A DNA stretch of 64,000 bases from assembly GCA_035378985.1 (NCBI GenBank), contig DAOSUR010000002.1, forward strand, positions 186,001-250,000. Direction: 5' to 3'. Origin of the DNA: Anaerohalosphaeraceae bacterium. GTDB lineage: Bacteria > Planctomycetota > Phycisphaerae > Sedimentisphaerales > Anaerohalosphaeraceae. The first letter of the stretch is position 1; each line of letters opens with the position of its first letter. The position numbers and the translations under genes are program-made. Under the pieces are notes generated by a model. The model was not told the DNA's origin and made no database searches. It was given only the letters and a program-made list of their open reading frames with translations. Positions 1 to 9,913 of the stretch are shown piece by piece.

Positions 1-998
1 AGAAAGTGATGGAACAGGACCCGTCGCGGCTGGTTTCATGTGCCAGCGGCTGGACGGATTATCCAGTCGGGCATCTGATTGACAAGCACAGCTATCCGGC
101 GCCCGGCGGTGTGGCTCCCACGGAAACCCGAGCCAGTGTCTGCGGGGAATTCGGAGGCATTGGAATGCGGGTGGACGGGCATATGTGGAATCCGAATTCG
201 TGGGGCTACACGATGGTCAATACGGGCCAGGAGCTGGCACAGCTGTATGATGCGTATATTCAGCAGCTGGCCGGTCTGCGGGATGAACTGGGGCTCAGTG
301 CCGGGGTTTATACGCAGATTACGGATGTCGAGGTGGAAATCAACGGGCTGATTACCTATGACAGAAAAGTGATAAAAGCCGATGTGTCGGCGATTCGACA
401 GTCCAATGCAATGAATCGCTCCTTTGAAGGGGTTGTTCCTACGTCGGAAAAAACGGCTCAGATGTGGCGTTATACAACGAGTCAGCCGAATTCCGGCTGG
501 ATGAATGAAGGATACAATGATTCCGGCTGGTCGGAAGGCCCTGGAGGATTCGGGACGACGGGTACACCGGGTGCCGTGGTGGGGACGGTGTGGAGTACAT
601 CGGATATCTGGATTCGGCGGACGTTTACGCTGCCTTCGCTGACATCGGAGCAGATGGATCGCCTCGTGCTTCGGATTCATCACGATGAAGATGCCGAGGT
701 GTATCTGAACGGCGTTTTGGCGGCTGCGGTGACCAATTATACGACCAGTTATGTCTATCTTCCGATATCCAAGGCGGCTCGAGCGGCCCTGCGGGCAGGC
801 CAATCTAATCTGATTGCCGTGCATTGTCATCAGACGACAGGCGGGCAGTTTATTGATGTCGGTCTGGCCCTCGAGACCGTGCAGGCAACGGATGCCTGCG
901 GACAGTGGGGGTATCCGTATGCGGACCTGAATCAGGACTGCCGGGTGGATTTCAGGGATTTGGCGATGCTGGCCTCCGAATGGTCCGGAATGCTGTGA
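1..998 (+). CDS. GH2-type glycoside hydrolase, C-terminal part (gene begins left of window)
   Basis: This is the 3' end of a secreted glycoside hydrolase. The frame is open to the left edge, so the true start is outside the window. The first ~110 residues match the end of a GH2 TIM barrel: HSYPAPG, the acid-bearing strand VCGEFGG (Glu is the likely nucleophile), then VYTQITDVE and NGLITYDR. A jelly-roll module of about 135 residues follows (WRYTTSQP to DVGLALE) containing HHDEDAEVYLNGV. It recurs at the end of the next protein. The protein ends with a dockerin-like single loop, ADLNQDCRVDFRDLAML, a common terminal tail on planctomycete secreted enzymes. It ends in TGA and leads the glycan locus. 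Substrate cannot be told from this fragment; beta-galactosidase-like or beta-mannosidase-like activity is inferred only from the family. Confidence 0.82.
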   Translation, partial: KVMEQDPSRLVSCASGWTDYPVGHLIDKHSYPAPGGVAPTETRASVCGEFGGIGMRVDGHMWNPNSWGYTMVNTGQELAQLYDAYIQQLAGLRDELGLSAGVYTQITDVEVEINGLITYDRKVIKADVSAIRQSNAMNRSFEGVVPTSEKTAQMWRYTTSQPNSGWMNEGYNDSGWSEGPGGFGTTGTPGAVVGTVWSTSDIWIRRTFTLPSLTSEQMDRLVLRIHHDEDAEVYLNGVLAAAVTNYTTSYVYLPISKAARAALRAGQSNLIAVHCHQTTGGQFIDVGLALETVQATDACGQWGYPYADLNQDCRVDFRDLAMLASEWSGML

Positions 999-1051
999 GA
1001 AAACGTATGAGAGCTTGGATAGAAAACGACAGACAGATTATGGAGATGAGA

Positions 1052-3667
1052 ATGGTTCGAATGAGTACGGCGAAAGAGAAGGGAGTCGGTTTTGGAGTTG
1101 TTTCAGCGTTTTGTGTACTTGGGCTGTTTGCCTCTGCGTGGGGGCTGCCGGCCTCGTCCCTGGTGCGTCCGCCTTCGGTGCCGCTGGCGGTTTGTGATCC
1201 GTATTTCAGCATTTGGTCGGCTTCGGACACGCTCTACGGGGATGTGACCCGGCACTGGACGGGGCGGCCTCATCCGCTCACTTCGCTGGTGCGGATTGAC
1301 GGGACGACGTACCGGCTGATGAGCAAAGAGCCGGCGGACTTTCCGGTGCTTCAGCAGACCGGCCTTTCGGTGCTGCCCACTCGAACGCTTTATACCTTTG
1401 AAGGGGCCGGCGTTCGTCTTCAGATGGAGTTTCTGCAGGCGGCCCTGCCGGATAATATTGACCTGATGAGCCGGCCCGTGGTCTATCTGACATGGCGATG
1501 TTCCGCATTAGACGGGAAGAATCACGCGGTCAGTGTATACCTGGATGCCGGGATGGAACTGGTGGTTAATGAGCCCTCCCAGGAGGTTGTCTGGGAGACG
1601 CCTTCGATAGAAGGCTTGAAGGTCTTAAAAGCCGGCACGAAACAGCAGAATGTGCTCGGACGCAAAGGCGATGATGTGCGGATTGACTGGGGATATTTCT
1701 ATCTGGCGGCATCCGAAAAGCAGCCGGTGCAGACCGCTATTGCCAAGGCAGAGGACTGCCGCAGGGAATTTACGGACAAGGGGGCGATGCCGACCCAGAT
1801 GGACCGGCAGATGCCGCGGGCTGTTCGAGACAATGCACCGGTGATGGCAATGGAGTTTGATTTGGGCAAGGTCGGCGGCGACGGCAAAAGCTGTCGGGCT
1901 ATTCTGGCCTATGATGATATTGAATCGATTCTGTATTTCGGCAAGCGGCTGCCGGCCTACTGGAAGCGGAACGGCAAGACCATCCAGACACTTCTGAGCG
2001 AGTCGGATAAACTGTATGACTCGCTTGTGCAGGCGTGCGAGCGTTTTGATGCGGAGCTGATGGAGGACTTATACAAGGCGGGCGGAGCCGATTATGTCGC
2101 CATCGGCTGTCTGGCATATCGGCAGGCGCTGGGGGCCAATAAAATAGCGGCCGACAAAAACGGCATGCCTCTGATGTTCAGCAAGGAGAACTTCAGCAAC
2201 GGCTGTATGGGGACGGTGGACGTGTTTTATCCGTTTGCTCCGTTGGTGCTGCTGCTGAATCCGACGCTGGCGAAGGCCTCGTTTGTGCCGATTCTCGAAT
2301 ATGGACGCAGCGAGCGGTGGAAATTCCCGTTTGCCCCCCATGACATCGGGACCTATCCGCATGCGATGGGACAGGTATACGGGGGAGGCGAGCGTTCCGA
2401 GGAGAACCAGATGCCGGTCGAGGAATGCGGCAATATGCTGCTGCTGGTCGCCGCAGTGGCGGAAGCCGAAGGGACTATTGATTTTGCCCGTCAATACTGG
2501 GATGTATTGAGCCGCTGGGCGGAGTATCTGAAGGCCAAGGGACTGGACCCCGAAAATCAGCTGTGCACAGATGATTTTGCAGGGCATCTGGCGCACAATG
2601 TTAATCTGTCAATGAAGGCGATTACCGCGCTGGGGGCCTATGCGAAGATGGCCGAGCAGATGGGGCAGAAAGACACAGCGGCCGTCTATCGCAAAACGGC
2701 GGAAGAATATGCCAAGCAGTGGATGCAGATGGCCGATGACGGTGATCATTATCGGCTGGCGTTTGACAAGCCGGGCACCTGGAGCCAGAAGTACAATCTG
2801 GTCTGGGACCGTCTGCTGAAGCTGAATCTGTTCCCCTCGTCGGTGGGGGAAAAGGAGATGGCGTTTTATCGGAAGGTTCAGAAGCCTTACGGGCTGCCGC
2901 TGGATAACCGCAGCGATTATACGAAGCTGGACTGGATTGTCTGGACGGCGTGTCTGACGGGCAAGCAGGAGGACTTTGAAGCCCTGATTGCGCCGATTGT
3001 GCGGTTTCTGAATGAAACGCCGGACCGGGTACCGATGACGGACTGGTACTGGACGCACAATGCCAAACATCGCGGGTTTCAGGCCCGCCCCGTTGTCGGC
3101 GGTGTCTTTATTCGGCTGATGGACAATCCGGAGGTCTGGAAGAAGTGGGTTTCTCGTGCCGAACGCATACAAGGGATTTGGGCCCCGCTGCCGAAGCCGC
3201 CGGTAATTACAGAAGTGGTTCCGACCTCGCGAGACAGTGCCCAAATCTGGTTCTATACGTTTGAGAAGCCGTCGGACAACTGGATGCAGGTGCGTTTTGA
3301 TGCGGCCTCGGCGGGCTGGAAGCGCGGGCCCGGCGGGTTTGGCACGCGCGGCACGCCCGGCAGCCGGGTGCGGACTGTGTGGAACACGTCGACGATCTGG
3401 CTGCGGCGGACCTTTACACTGGACAAAGAGATTCGCCCAGACCTGTGCCTGCTGATTCATCACGATGAGGATGCCGAGGTGTATATCAATGGTGTCCTGG
3501 CGGCCAAACTGGAAGGATATTCTACCGATTATCAAACCATCCCTCTTTCTCCCCAGGCACGGGCAGCTTTGCGGACGGGGAACAATGTGCTGGCAATTGC
3601 CTGCCGTCAGACTGGCGGAGGCCAATATATTGATGCTGGGTTTGCCTATGTAACCGAGCAGGAATAA
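1052..3667 (+). CDS. Glutaminase A-like DUF4964/DUF4965/DUF1793 protein with C-terminal jelly-roll module
   Basis: Secreted protein of 871 residues. ATG 1052 is chosen because GGAG lies 6 nt upstream, it clears the previous gene, and it gives a signal peptide (hydrophobic VVSAFCVLGLFASAWG). A DUF4964-like start (RPPSVPLAVCDPYFSIW) is followed by a beta-rich region and an alpha/alpha-barrel DUF4965/DUF1793-like region (EDLYKAGGADYVAIGCLAYR, MPLMFSKENFSNGC, EECGNMLLLVAAVAEAEG). The last ~135 residues repeat the jelly-roll of the preceding GH2 protein (GPGGFGTRGTPG, IHHDEDAEVYINGVLAA). The family is named after fungal glutaminase A. In planctomycetes and Bacteroidetes such proteins often sit among glycosidases, so a glycosidase role is plausible but unproven. 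It lies 53 bp after the GH2 gene and is probably co-transcribed with it. Confidence 0.8.
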   Translation: MVRMSTAKEKGVGFGVVSAFCVLGLFASAWGLPASSLVRPPSVPLAVCDPYFSIWSASDTLYGDVTRHWTGRPHPLTSLVRIDGTTYRLMSKEPADFPVLQQTGLSVLPTRTLYTFEGAGVRLQMEFLQAALPDNIDLMSRPVVYLTWRCSALDGKNHAVSVYLDAGMELVVNEPSQEVVWETPSIEGLKVLKAGTKQQNVLGRKGDDVRIDWGYFYLAASEKQPVQTAIAKAEDCRREFTDKGAMPTQMDRQMPRAVRDNAPVMAMEFDLGKVGGDGKSCRAILAYDDIESILYFGKRLPAYWKRNGKTIQTLLSESDKLYDSLVQACERFDAELMEDLYKAGGADYVAIGCLAYRQALGANKIAADKNGMPLMFSKENFSNGCMGTVDVFYPFAPLVLLLNPTLAKASFVPILEYGRSERWKFPFAPHDIGTYPHAMGQVYGGGERSEENQMPVEECGNMLLLVAAVAEAEGTIDFARQYWDVLSRWAEYLKAKGLDPENQLCTDDFAGHLAHNVNLSMKAITALGAYAKMAEQMGQKDTAAVYRKTAEEYAKQWMQMADDGDHYRLAFDKPGTWSQKYNLVWDRLLKLNLFPSSVGEKEMAFYRKVQKPYGLPLDNRSDYTKLDWIVWTACLTGKQEDFEALIAPIVRFLNETPDRVPMTDWYWTHNAKHRGFQARPVVGGVFIRLMDNPEVWKKWVSRAERIQGIWAPLPKPPVITEVVPTSRDSAQIWFYTFEKPSDNWMQVRFDAASAGWKRGPGGFGTRGTPGSRVRTVWNTSTIWLRRTFTLDKEIRPDLCLLIHHDEDAEVYINGVLAAKLEGYSTDYQTIPLSPQARAALRTGNNVLAIACRQTGGGQYIDAGFAYVTEQE

Positions 3668-3891
3668 GAACAGCGAACAGCCGGCGCAAAAGACGATAGG
3701 AGATTTTCAATCGGCACAAAGGACGGCCGACATTCTTCCATTCCCCAAAGCGGGTCTCTTCGATTGACGGATAACAGTTTCAGGAGCTGTTCTAAGGCCT
3801 GTCAGCCGTCGCGAGGGAAAAGACGGTACAAATTCCGCTCTCTCAGGACGGTTGGTAAGTGAATGCGGACAGGAAAATAAAGGATGTATTT
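3668..3891. other. Intergenic gap between the DUF4964 and GH127 genes
   Basis: About 220 bases with no supported coding frame. I see no convincing terminator hairpin and no good -35/-10 pair, so whether transcription continues through it is unknown. Confidence 0.4.
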
Positions 3892-6387
3892 ATGACAATC
3901 CAGAGGTATTTTTGTGTAATTCTTCTTTGGGTGGGGCTGGCGGCAGCGGATTCCGTTACGGTTGTCGAGCGTCCGGATATTGCTTCGGTGAATCCGCATT
4001 ATGTCGGCAGCCGAGCCCCCTTAAAGCCGATTTACTTTCTGGAACTGCCGGTCGGGTCAATTGAGCCGACCGGCTGGCTGAGAGAATATCTTAAGAGGCA
4101 GCGGGACGGAATGACAGGGCATCTGGAGGAAATCAGTGCCTGGCTCCAGAAAGAAGACAATGCCTGGCTGAGTCCTGACGGCAAGGGCAAATGGGGCTGG
4201 GAGGAAGTGCCCTATTGGCTGCGGGGCTATCAGGATTTGGCGTATCTGCTGAATGAGCCGGCGATGATGGCAGAGACAAAGTTTTGGATTGAGGGGGTCC
4301 TTCGCAGTCAGCGTCCGGACGGGGATTTCGGGCCGGATATGCGGCTGGAGGACGGCTCGAGGGACTTCTGGGGCAATATGGTGATGCTGTATTGTCTTCA
4401 GTCGTATTATGACCGGAGCGGAGATAAGAGGGTTTTGGACCTGATGCAGCGGTATTTCGCTTATCAGCTGACTGTGCCGGAGGAGAAGTTTCTGACGGGC
4501 TACTGGCAGCGGATGCGCGGCGGAGACAATTTGTACTGTGTGCTGTGGCTGTACAATCGGACAGGCGACAAACAGCTGCTCGATTTGGCGGAGAAGATTC
4601 ATCGGCGGACGGCCGACTGGCGGATGGAGGGCGACCTGCCCAACTGGCACAATGTGAATATTGCCCAGGGCTTTCGGGAGCCGGCGGTTTATTTTCTCCT
4701 GAGCGGCAGTTCCCGTGATTTGGAGTTTGCCAACAGAAATTTTTGGGAGGTGCGGAAGCGCTTCGGGCAGGTTCCAGGAGGGATGTTCGGCGGGGATGAA
4801 AACTGCCGAGTCGGATTTGACGACCCGCGGCAGTGCATTGAGACCTGCGGCATTGTTGAACAGATGTTTTCGGATGAGATGATGATGCGCATATCGGGAG
4901 ACCCGTTCTGGGCGGACCACTGTGAGGAGGTCGCATTCAATATGTATCCGGCGGCGGCGATGCCGGATTTCCGGGCCCTGCGGTACCTGACGGCGCCGAA
5001 TCAGCCTGTCAGCGATGGGGCGGACCACCATCCGGGTCTGGATAACAGGGGTCCGTTTCTGATGATGAACCCGTTCAGCCACCGGTGCTGTCAGCACAAT
5101 CATTCGCACGGCTGGCCCAATTATGCCAAGTCGCTCTGGTGGGCAACCCCGGACAGCGGGCTTTGTGCAGCGATGTACGCGGCCTGCCGGGTCAAGGCCA
5201 AAGTCGGCAAGGGAGTGCAGGTCATCCTTGAAGAAGAAACGAACTATCCGTTTGAAGACCAAATACGGCTGACGGTGCAGCTGTCTGAGCCGACGGCGTT
5301 TCCGCTGTATCTGCGGGTGCCTTCATGGTGTTCAAAGGCCTCTGTGCAGCTCAACGGACAGCGTGTGTCGATAGAACCAAAGGCGGGCCGATACATCCGG
5401 ATGGAGCGTACCTGGCGGGACGGAGACCGGCTGGTGCTGAATCTGCCGATGGAGCTGCGGGTGCAGCGGTGGACGGCCAATCAGAACAGTGCAGGCGTTT
5501 CCTATGGGCCGCTGATGTTTTCGCTGAAAATTCAGGAACTGTATGTGCAGGCAGACAGCACAAAGACCGCCGTATGGGATTCAAAGTGGCGGGCGGATGT
5601 CAGAAAGGAACAATGGCCTTCCTTTGAGATATACCCGGCGTCGGCGTGGAATTACGGTCTGGTGCTGAAGGAAACCCGGCCGGAGGAAGGATTTGAGCTC
5701 ATTCGAAGGCCCTGGCCGGCCGATGATTTTCCGTTTACGCCGGAGGCGGTGCCGCTGGAGCTGAAAACCACGGCGAAAAAGATTGTCAGCTGGACGCTGG
5801 ATCAGTACGGCCTGTGCAGTCCGCTGCAGAACAGTCCCGTTCGGTCCAATGAGCCGTCGGAGACGGTGACGCTGATTCCGATGGGGGCGGCACGGCTGCG
5901 GATCTCCGCCTTTCCGGTGATTGGAGAAGGCCCGGAGGCGAAGGAATGGAAACCCCAGACATTTCCCAGGCCGCCGCTGACTTCCCTGACGGCTTCGTAT
6001 TTGCACGATGAACTATCGGCTTTGTGTGACGGGCTCGAACCGAGCCGTTCCGCAGACCATTCCATCCCGCGATTTACCTGGTGGGACCGAAAGGGGACAA
6101 CGGAATGGGTGCAGGTCTGGTTTGAAAGGCCGCAGGCGATTTCAAAGTCTGAAGTCTATTGGTTTGATGATACCGGTATCGGACAGTGCCGAGTGCCGGC
6201 ATCGTGGCGTCTGCTGGTTCTGGAAGGGGCGGCGTGGAAGCCGGTGCATGTTTCAGGGGACTATCCGGTTGTCAAGGACGGCTGGAGCCGCGTTGCGTTT
6301 AAGCCGGTTCAGACGCGGGCGGTACGTCTGGAGGTTCGGCTGCAGGACGGCTTTTCCGGAGGGATTCTTGAGTGGAAGGTGCAGTAG
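3892..6387 (+). CDS. GH127-family beta-L-arabinofuranosidase-like hydrolase
   Basis: Secreted protein of 831 residues. ATG 3892 is preferred over 3859 because AGGA sits 7 nt upstream and the product then starts with a signal peptide (RYFCVILLWVGLAAADS). The (alpha/alpha)6 barrel carries GH127 landmarks: VPYWLRGYQDLAYLL, CIETCGIVEQ and FSHRCCQHNHSHG. In the characterised enzyme HypBA1 the corresponding Glu and three Cys form the catalytic zinc-thiolate site, and all are present here. After the beta-sandwich region, the last ~130 residues (DHSIPRFTWWD to GGILEWKV) look like a discoidin-type carbohydrate-binding domain. The stop overlaps the GH76 gene by 16 bp, so translation is probably coupled. 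It presumably removes terminal arabinofuranose-like sugars; exact specificity is unknown. Confidence 0.87.
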   Translation: MTIQRYFCVILLWVGLAAADSVTVVERPDIASVNPHYVGSRAPLKPIYFLELPVGSIEPTGWLREYLKRQRDGMTGHLEEISAWLQKEDNAWLSPDGKGKWGWEEVPYWLRGYQDLAYLLNEPAMMAETKFWIEGVLRSQRPDGDFGPDMRLEDGSRDFWGNMVMLYCLQSYYDRSGDKRVLDLMQRYFAYQLTVPEEKFLTGYWQRMRGGDNLYCVLWLYNRTGDKQLLDLAEKIHRRTADWRMEGDLPNWHNVNIAQGFREPAVYFLLSGSSRDLEFANRNFWEVRKRFGQVPGGMFGGDENCRVGFDDPRQCIETCGIVEQMFSDEMMMRISGDPFWADHCEEVAFNMYPAAAMPDFRALRYLTAPNQPVSDGADHHPGLDNRGPFLMMNPFSHRCCQHNHSHGWPNYAKSLWWATPDSGLCAAMYAACRVKAKVGKGVQVILEEETNYPFEDQIRLTVQLSEPTAFPLYLRVPSWCSKASVQLNGQRVSIEPKAGRYIRMERTWRDGDRLVLNLPMELRVQRWTANQNSAGVSYGPLMFSLKIQELYVQADSTKTAVWDSKWRADVRKEQWPSFEIYPASAWNYGLVLKETRPEEGFELIRRPWPADDFPFTPEAVPLELKTTAKKIVSWTLDQYGLCSPLQNSPVRSNEPSETVTLIPMGAARLRISAFPVIGEGPEAKEWKPQTFPRPPLTSLTASYLHDELSALCDGLEPSRSADHSIPRFTWWDRKGTTEWVQVWFERPQAISKSEVYWFDDTGIGQCRVPASWRLLVLEGAAWKPVHVSGDYPVVKDGWSRVAFKPVQTRAVRLEVRLQDGFSGGILEWKVQ

Positions 6388-7544
6388 AATACAAACCTTT
6401 TTGGATGGGTTGGGGGCTGTGCTTTCTTGTCGGACTTACAGGTCCGGGTGTGATGTCATTTGCCTGTATAGAAGACCTTCCGGCCGGCAGCATTTTTTCA
6501 CAGTGGGGTCGCGAGACGCTGGAGACAATCGAACGAGACCATCGGCTGGCGGGCGGCGGGTATTCGGAAGACCAAAGCCGCACGGAACCGGCCTATGCAT
6601 GGGGACATTCCATCCTGCTGCTGGCCTATGCGCAGGCGGCAAAAGCGGATTCTGTCTTTTGCGAAAAGACGGAGAACCTGATTGACTTTCTGCAGTCGTA
6701 TTGGGTTCAGGAAAACGGCATCGGCGGCTATGACTGCTTGCCGGAAGGGCGCAAGAAGGTCGAACGGTATTATGATGACAACGCCTGGATTGCCATGGGC
6801 CTGCTGGATGCGTATGAGGCCTGCAGAAAAAAAGACTTTCTGGAGCAGGCGAGGAAAACCATCGAGTTCTGTTTGAGCGGTGAAGCGCCGCAGGGCGGCA
6901 TCTGGTGGCGCCAGGAGCCGGCCTCCCCCGGACGCGGACGAAATACCTGTTCGACGGCACCGACGGCCTTTGCGTGTCTGCGCTATTGCGAGCTGACGAA
7001 AGACACGGGCTTTCTGGAAACGGCACAGCGGCTTTTGCAATGGCTGGAAAAGACGCTCCAGGATGAGGATGGACTGTTTTTTGATCACATTCGGCAGGAC
7101 GGGCGAATTGGGCGGCGGAAATGGTCGTATAACTCGGCGATGCCGATTCGAAGCTGGGTCCGGTTGTATCGACTGACAGGCCGAGAAGAGTATTTGCAGA
7201 AGGCTCTGCGGACGGCGCTGGCCGCTCGAGAGCGGTGGCTGGACGAAAAGACAGGGGCTTTGCACTGTGAAGCGATGTTTGCCTTTACCCTGATTGAGGC
7301 GTGGGTCGAGTTAGCGGAGGTTTCCGGTCAGGAAGAGTGGATGCAGAGGGCCCGAAAAGGGATGGAGTATGTTTATCAGCAGGTGCGGGACAAGGAGGGG
7401 CGTTATTCAAAACGTTGGGACCGGCCGAATCCGGAACCGATTCAGGAATGGAAGCTGCTGTATCCATCGGCGGCGGCCCGGGGATATTGGGCCCTGGCGG
7501 CGGCTTACAAAAACAAAGAAACCAACCAATCAATACGGGAGTGA
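6372..7544 (+). CDS. GH76-family alpha-1,6-mannanase-like hydrolase
   Basis: 390 residues with an N-terminal hydrophobic signal (WGLCFLVGLTGPGVMSFAC), so probably exported. The start shown is a GTG inside the GH127 gene. ATG 6405 is an alternative and also leaves a signal-like segment. The key motif is YYDDNAWIAMGLLDAYE: the paired Asp are the catalytic residues of GH76 endo-alpha-1,6-mannanases. Further barrel motifs include GGIWWRQE, TCSTAPTAFACLRY and WSYNSAMPIRSWV. With GH92 next door and GH125 downstream this implies attack on an alpha-1,6-mannose backbone such as fungal mannan. The TGA stop lies 2 bp before the GH92 start, indicating one operon. Confidence 0.87.
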   Translation: MEGAVEYKPFWMGWGLCFLVGLTGPGVMSFACIEDLPAGSIFSQWGRETLETIERDHRLAGGGYSEDQSRTEPAYAWGHSILLLAYAQAAKADSVFCEKTENLIDFLQSYWVQENGIGGYDCLPEGRKKVERYYDDNAWIAMGLLDAYEACRKKDFLEQARKTIEFCLSGEAPQGGIWWRQEPASPGRGRNTCSTAPTAFACLRYCELTKDTGFLETAQRLLQWLEKTLQDEDGLFFDHIRQDGRIGRRKWSYNSAMPIRSWVRLYRLTGREEYLQKALRTALAARERWLDEKTGALHCEAMFAFTLIEAWVELAEVSGQEEWMQRARKGMEYVYQQVRDKEGRYSKRWDRPNPEPIQEWKLLYPSAAARGYWALAAAYKNKETNQSIRE

Positions 7545-7546
7545 CG

Positions 7547-9853
7547 ATGAAGACGGGATGGAAAATGTGGCGGAACGGAGTCGGGATCGCGGCAATCCTT
7601 GCCTTGCAGGCCGTTTGCGGGGCGGCCAAAGAGAAGACGGCGGAGCCCGTTGATTATGTCAATCCGCTGGTCGGGACGGATTCGTGGTTTGGGTTTTCGA
7701 CGGGCAACACATATCCGGCGGTCGGGCTGCCGCGGGGACTGAATTTCTGGACGCCGCAGACGGGCAAAATGGGCGACGGCTGGATTTATCAGCACGATGC
7801 GCACAAGATTTGCGGATTTCGCCAGACGCATCAGCCCAGCCCCTGGATTAATGATTACGGGGCGTTTGCTCTGATGCCGCTGGAGGGCCAGTTGGTTTTT
7901 GATGGAGAGAAGCGGGCCAGCTGGTTTTCGCACAAGACGGAGATTGCCAAGCCCTATTATTACAAGGTGTATCTGGCGGATTCGGATACGACAGCGGAGA
8001 TGACAGTGACCCAGCGGGCGGCGCAATTCCGTTTTTGGTTTCCGGATTCAGAGGCGTCCTATGTGGTTGTGGACGGTTTTCACAAAGGCTCATGGGTGAA
8101 GGCCGTTCCGGCAGAGCGGAAGATTGTAGGATACTGCCGCAATCACAACGGCGGAGTGCCGGACAATTTTGCCAATTATTTTGTGGTGGTTTTTGACCGC
8201 GATTTTGAAGAAGTGACGTTCTGGTGTGACGGGCAGATTCACGAGGGGGCTCCGGAGCAGAAGGGCGAGCATGTGATGGCGGCGGTTCGGCTGAAGACCC
8301 GGCGGAATGAGCCGGTTTGCCTCAAAGCGGCCTCCTCTTTTATCAGCGTCGAGCAGGCGGAGCTGAATCTGAACCGGGAGGTTGGAAGCGATACATTTGA
8401 CCAGACCTGCCGGAAGGCTCGGGATGTCTGGAATGAACATCTGGGGCGTGTGGAGGTTCGCGGCGGAACCAAAGAGCAGTACCAGAATTTCTATACGGCG
8501 ATGTATCGCACCCTGCTGTTTCCGCGGGATTTTACAGAGGTCGATGCGCAGGGACAGATTGTGCATTACAGCCCCTATAACGGCAAGGTCCTGCCGGGGC
8601 CGATGTACACGGACAACGGTTTCTGGGATACCTTCCGGGCGGCCTTTCCGCTGACAACGCTTTTGTATCCGGAAGAAAACGCGCAGATGATGGAGGGGCT
8701 GGCCAATACGTACCGGGAAAGCGGATGGCTGCCGGAATGGGCCAGCCCGGGACATCGGGACTGCATGATTGGTTCGCATTCGGCGTCAATTATCGCCGAT
8801 TCATATCTGAAAGGAATCCGGGGCTACGACATCAAGACGCTATACGAGGCGATTCTGAAAAATACGGAAAACAGCGGACCGCTCGGGTCTGTAGGGCGGC
8901 AGGGTGTGTCTTATTACAACGAACTGGGCTACGTCCCGTCTGATGTCGGCATTCGGGAAAGCGCTGCGAGGACACTCGAGTACAGTTATGATGACTTTAC
9001 TATCTGGAAGCTGGCGCAGGCCCTTGGGCGTCCGCAGGAGGAAATCGAGCGGTTCCGCAGGCGTGCTCAGTATTATCGAAATCTGTTTGATTCCTCCACG
9101 AATTTTATGCGGGGACGCAACAAAGACGGAAGCTGGGCCGGCCCGTTTGTTCCGGAAAAATGGGGCGGCGATTTTACAGAGGGCTGTGCATGGCATTATA
9201 CCTGGTCGGTTTTTCATGACCCGCAGGGGCTGATTGACCTGATGGGCGGGCGGGAGGCGTTTGTCGCCAAAATGGATGCGGTCTTCACCACACCGCCCAA
9301 GTATGACTGTTCTTATTATGGATTTCCGATTCACGAGATTATTGAGATGGCGGTGATGAATTTCGGCCAGTATGCCCACGGCAACCAGCCGATTCAGCAT
9401 ATGATTTATCTGTATGCCTATGCCGGACAGCCCTGGAAGACGCAGAAATGGGTGCGGGAGGTGATGGAGCGGCTGTATCATCCGACGCCGGACGGCCTTT
9501 GCGGGGATGAAGACAACGGACAGACCTCGGCGTGGTATGTGTTCTCGGCGCTGGGGTTTTATCCGGTCTGTCCGGGGACGGACGAGTATGTGCTGGGAGC
9601 GCCTTTGTTTGAGGAGGCGGTGATTCGGCTTTCAAATGGTAAAAAGTTTATCATTGCAGCCAGGGGGAACTCTCCGGAAAATCGGTATATTCAGTCGGCC
9701 AGACTGAACGGGCGAACCATTACCCGGACTTATTTAAAACATCAGGAGTTGATAAAGGGAGGACGACTGGAGCTGAGGATGGGACCGGTACCCAATGAAA
9801 AATGGGGCAGCAGGCCGGAGGATGCGCCATATTCGATGTCTCGGGAAAAATAG
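7547..9853 (+). CDS. GH92-family calcium-dependent alpha-mannosidase
   Basis: Secreted exo-alpha-mannosidase of 768 residues. ATG 7547 is chosen because GGGAG lies 5 nt upstream and a signal peptide follows (VGIAAILALQAVCGAAK). The N-terminal beta-sandwich begins VDYVNPLVGTDS and NTYPAVGLPRG. The (alpha/alpha)6 catalytic domain shows DNGFWDTFRAAFPL, EGCAWHYTWSVFHD and the hallmark GDEDNGQTSAWYVFSALGFY, where the acidic residues act with calcium in inverting GH92 enzymes. Length and motif order are normal for the family. Family members remove alpha-1,2, -1,3 or -1,4 mannose from yeast mannan or N-glycans; the linkage cannot be read from sequence. It follows GH76 by 2 bp. Confidence 0.93.
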   Translation: MKTGWKMWRNGVGIAAILALQAVCGAAKEKTAEPVDYVNPLVGTDSWFGFSTGNTYPAVGLPRGLNFWTPQTGKMGDGWIYQHDAHKICGFRQTHQPSPWINDYGAFALMPLEGQLVFDGEKRASWFSHKTEIAKPYYYKVYLADSDTTAEMTVTQRAAQFRFWFPDSEASYVVVDGFHKGSWVKAVPAERKIVGYCRNHNGGVPDNFANYFVVVFDRDFEEVTFWCDGQIHEGAPEQKGEHVMAAVRLKTRRNEPVCLKAASSFISVEQAELNLNREVGSDTFDQTCRKARDVWNEHLGRVEVRGGTKEQYQNFYTAMYRTLLFPRDFTEVDAQGQIVHYSPYNGKVLPGPMYTDNGFWDTFRAAFPLTTLLYPEENAQMMEGLANTYRESGWLPEWASPGHRDCMIGSHSASIIADSYLKGIRGYDIKTLYEAILKNTENSGPLGSVGRQGVSYYNELGYVPSDVGIRESAARTLEYSYDDFTIWKLAQALGRPQEEIERFRRRAQYYRNLFDSSTNFMRGRNKDGSWAGPFVPEKWGGDFTEGCAWHYTWSVFHDPQGLIDLMGGREAFVAKMDAVFTTPPKYDCSYYGFPIHEIIEMAVMNFGQYAHGNQPIQHMIYLYAYAGQPWKTQKWVREVMERLYHPTPDGLCGDEDNGQTSAWYVFSALGFYPVCPGTDEYVLGAPLFEEAVIRLSNGKKFIIAARGNSPENRYIQSARLNGRTITRTYLKHQELIKGGRLELRMGPVPNEKWGSRPEDAPYSMSREK

Positions 9854-9913
9854 AAACGGATTTCTGCTCTAAAAGAAACGGGAACATTGTACTGGATTGA
9901 AGAAGAGGAACGT

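Noticed and set aside
2609..3625. Long antisense frames opposite real genes, for example 2609-3625 (-), 4057-5262 (-), 12620-13810 (-) and 22398-23471 (+).
   Set aside because: They mirror well-supported genes on the other strand, have low-complexity Arg/His/Pro-rich products and no domain motifs. They are shadows of codon bias.
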